DNA from: Actinomycetota bacterium
Lineage (GTDB): Bacteria > Actinomycetota > Actinomycetes > Nanopelagicales > Nanopelagicaceae
Assembly (NCBI GenBank): GCA_010032085.1
Contig: RGYL01000012.1
Coordinates: 1 to 13,681 of the forward strand
Direction: 5' to 3'
Length of the DNA: 13,681 bases
The notes below the pieces were generated by a model that made no database searches, was not told where the DNA came from, and was given only the letters and a program-made list of their open reading frames with translations. This document shows, piece after piece, positions 11,862 to 13,681 of this stretch. Positions within the stretch are counted from its first letter, which is position 1; the number at the start of each line of letters is the position of its first letter. Made by a program: the position numbers and the translations under genes.

Positions 11862-13681
11862 TCACCCTACTGTGATTGTCACAGTCGAGCCACGTTTCAC
11901 TTTACTACCCACCTTAGGTACGACATTGGTTACGACTTTATTCTTCTTTGTTCCCACCTTTTTGACTGTGACTTTCAATTCAAGATCCTTGAGTGCCGCC
12001 ACAGCGGTCGCTTCACTCTGCGCGAAGAGATTCTTCGGAATAAATACATACTCGGTTCCTTTTGAAACAATAAGAATTACCTTGCTACCTTTATCCGCGT
12101 CGCCGCTTCCCGGAGTTTGAGAAATAACTACACCTGGAGGTAAATCCTCACTAAATATATATTTGGTCTCAACATCAAAACCAGCTTCCGCTAGCTCATT
12201 AAGCGCCTGCTCGCCGCTTTTACCCTTATATTCACCTAAGGCTAATTGCTCAACGCCTTTTGAGACATAAAGAGTCAGCGAAGTTTCACGCTTGACTCGC
12301 TCGCCACTCACCGGAGAAGTTCGCAGAATAAGACCTTTACCAATTTCACTAGAGAATTCCTCGACTATTTCCGCAACTACAAGTTTGCTCTCTTCAATCA
12401 ATTCTTGTGCAACCTCCGGCTTCAGTCCTTTTAGGTCAGGAATGATGAAGCGCTCTTTACCCTTAGAGACGGTAACTGTTACAACTCCATTTGGATCCAC
12501 GCGTCCACCACCTGCAGGTGATGAACTAATAATTTTCCCTTCGCCAACATCCTCGCTAAATTCCTCTTTACCAATCTCCAAATTAATTCCTAAATCTGCA
12601 AGCTCAGCTTTAGCTCCCTTGACCGTATACCCGGCTAGAGAAGGAATTTGAACTTTTGATCCTGGTCCGGAAATCACATACCAAGTTGTTGCAATGAGAA
12701 TGAGAGCGATGAGTGCCGCAATCCTTCGATTACGTTGAACACGCGGGGAGACGCTACGGCTCGACTTAGCTTTTTCTTTTCTCTTTTCCTTTGCCATTTC
12801 ACTCTCTCCCGATACCTCAGTTATTGGTTTAGCCTGCTCTTTTCGACTCGGCTTGGAGCGCTCCCGCACCGGCCCCTTTAAAGGAATTGGCGGAAGGTCT
12901 AATTCAAGACTCAATTGTCGCTTTCTTGGATCTAACTTCTCCGAGAGGATTCGCAATTTTTCAAGAAGCGCACCGCCATCGGCAGGTCGCTTATCAGGAT
13001 CGACATCAGTAGCCTGCAAAACCAGTTCATCAACCTCCGGGGTGATTGCGCTATTGAGTGTTGATGGGGCAGGGACTCGATCATTGACATGTCGAATTGC
13101 TATCTGCACAAGATCTTCACCTTGGTAAGGCTTTTGCCCCGTAAGTAATTCAAATAAAACTATTCCGAGTGAGTAGACATCACTTCGAGCATCGGCAATA
13201 CCGCGTTGAACCTGTTCGGGGGATAAGTAAGAAACACTTCCAAGAATTACACTTGACTCTGCAGTCATCGTACTTCCAAGCAGAGCGCCACGTGCTAATC
13301 CAAAATCCGCAATCTTTACCCGGCCCTCTTTCGATACCAAGATGTTTTCTGGCTTTATATCGCGATGAACTATTCCTAATTTGTGTGCAGCTGCGAGCGC
13401 ACTTGCGACCGGCATGATTATCGGTAGAACTTTCTCTATTGTCATTCGCCCTTGTTCAATCAAATAATCTCGTAAAGTGGCGCCTTCAATTAGCTCCATA
13501 ACAATAAAAACACAGGGAGTACCGCCCTGATTCCAACCTTGATCTAGAACCGCGACGATGTTGGGATGTGAAAGGGAAGCTGCTGCTTTGGCCTCGCGGA
13601 TAAAACGTTCCACAAATTTCTCATCCTGGGCAAGATGGGGGTGCATTATCTTTACAGCGACTTGTCGATCAAGACGGAGAT
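11862..13681 (-). CDS. PASTA-domain serine/threonine protein kinase, 5' end cut by window
   Basis: A membrane Ser/Thr kinase with an extracellular muropeptide-sensing region. The frame stays open past the first internal ATG (13646) to the window edge and encodes LRLDRQVAVKI, which includes the catalytic lysine, so the start lies outside. Counting from that ATG: HRDIKPEN at 94-101, DFG at 114-116, an activation loop with T126, T128, S131 and S132, and SPE at 142-144. A basic juxtamembrane linker follows (about 260-307), then one transmembrane helix (about 308-327) and four PASTA repeats (331-396, 397-464, 465-530, 531-594), of which the third has lost its usual proline-containing opening. PASTA architecture resembles PknB. 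The VILGS..YLSPEQ activation loop and the nearby aroG instead recall PknL-locus kinases, so I give no symbol. It is the first visible gene of an operon with nfo. Confidence 0.95.
   Translation of the reverse strand, partial: LRLDRQVAVKIMHPHLAQDEKFVERFIREAKAAASLSHPNIVAVLDQGWNQGGTPCVFIVMELIEGATLRDYLIEQGRMTIEKVLPIIMPVASALAAAHKLGIVHRDIKPENILVSKEGRVKIADFGLARGALLGSTMTAESSVILGSVSYLSPEQVQRGIADARSDVYSLGIVLFELLTGQKPYQGEDLVQIAIRHVNDRVPAPSTLNSAITPEVDELVLQATDVDPDKRPADGGALLEKLRILSEKLDPRKRQLSLELDLPPIPLKGPVRERSKPSRKEQAKPITEVSGESEMAKEKRKEKAKSSRSVSPRVQRNRRIAALIALILIATTWYVISGPGSKVQIPSLAGYTVKGAKAELADLGINLEIGKEEFSEDVGEGKIISSSPAGGGRVDPNGVVTVTVSKGKERFIIPDLKGLKPEVAQELIEESKLVVAEIVEEFSSEIGKGLILRTSPVSGERVKRETSLTLYVSKGVEQLALGEYKGKSGEQALNELAEAGFDVETKYIFSEDLPPGVVISQTPGSGDADKGSKVILIVSKGTEYVFIPKNLFAQSEATAVAALKDLELKVTVKKVGTKKNKVVTNVVPKVGSKVKRGSTVTITVG
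11865..11868 (-). promoter_or_regulatory. Shine-Dalgarno for nfo in the kinase gene 3' end
   Basis: AGGG on the minus strand lies 7 nt before the nfo GTG and straddles the last codons of the kinase gene. It supports the GTG start and translational linkage of the two genes. Confidence 0.5.

Noticed and set aside
11772..12120. Plus-strand frames antisense to nfo and the kinase gene
   Set aside because: They follow the codons of strong genes on the other strand, resemble no family and lack start signals.
11862..13646. Treating the kinase as complete from ATG 13646
   Set aside because: The frame continues to the edge and encodes VAVKI with the catalytic lysine, so the ATG is internal.
1..13681. 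Mobile elements, CRISPR arrays, tRNA or phage genes
   Set aside because: I saw no transposase or integrase motifs, spaced direct repeats or cloverleaf-like segments, and nearly all bases lie in recognised core genes.

Overview
The window looks like a piece of core chromosome from a small-genome, moderate-GC actinobacterium. The closest match I can suggest is the freshwater Nanopelagicales (acI) type, but that is an inference. The evidence is the actinobacterial flavour of the proteins: an Era with a TxxD-type G4 motif, a class II DAHP synthase, a divergent glgA/glgC pair, an actinomycete-type pyrophosphate phosphofructokinase, and a PASTA kinase near aroG. The GC content by eye is in the mid-40s and spacing is extremely tight. 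No intergenic gap exceeds about 85 bp. I saw no mobile element, tRNA, rRNA, CRISPR array or phage gene.

Layout from left to right. The 3' end of dprA runs into era on the plus strand, with a short overlap. A minus-strand pair follows: glgA, and an EamA transporter coupled to it by a TAATG junction. glgC diverges from glgA across only 22 bp. Next is a minus-strand iron-sulfur photolyase of the bacterial (6-4) class, tail to tail with glgC. pfkA, aroG and ogt then read rightward as closely spaced single genes. The rest is a minus-strand operon entering from beyond the right edge: a PASTA Ser/Thr kinase, nfo (endonuclease IV), a second EamA transporter and a threonine aldolase. The aldolase ends inside the 3' end of ogt.

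The themes are storage-carbon and central carbon metabolism (glgA, glgC, pfkA), entry to aromatic amino acids (aroG), DNA uptake or recombination and DNA repair (dprA, photolyase, ogt, nfo), ribosome assembly (era) and envelope-linked signalling (PASTA kinase). Three independent DNA-damage repair enzymes within about 7 kb would suit a sunlit-water lifestyle, though this is only suggestive.

The most striking signal is in start-site architecture rather than gene content. Five genes (glgA, glgC, photolyase, aroG, ogt) carry a TAnnnT hexamer ending 6-7 nt before the start codon. This is the geometry of leaderless transcripts. In the glgA/glgC gap the two hexamers overlap on opposite strands. Other points of interest are Met in place of the usual Lys in the Era G4 motif, D104/K124 in the phosphofructokinase marking it as PPi-dependent, and three convergent gene pairs that overlap at their 3' ends with no room for a classical terminator. 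I found no convincing new multi-gene system here.
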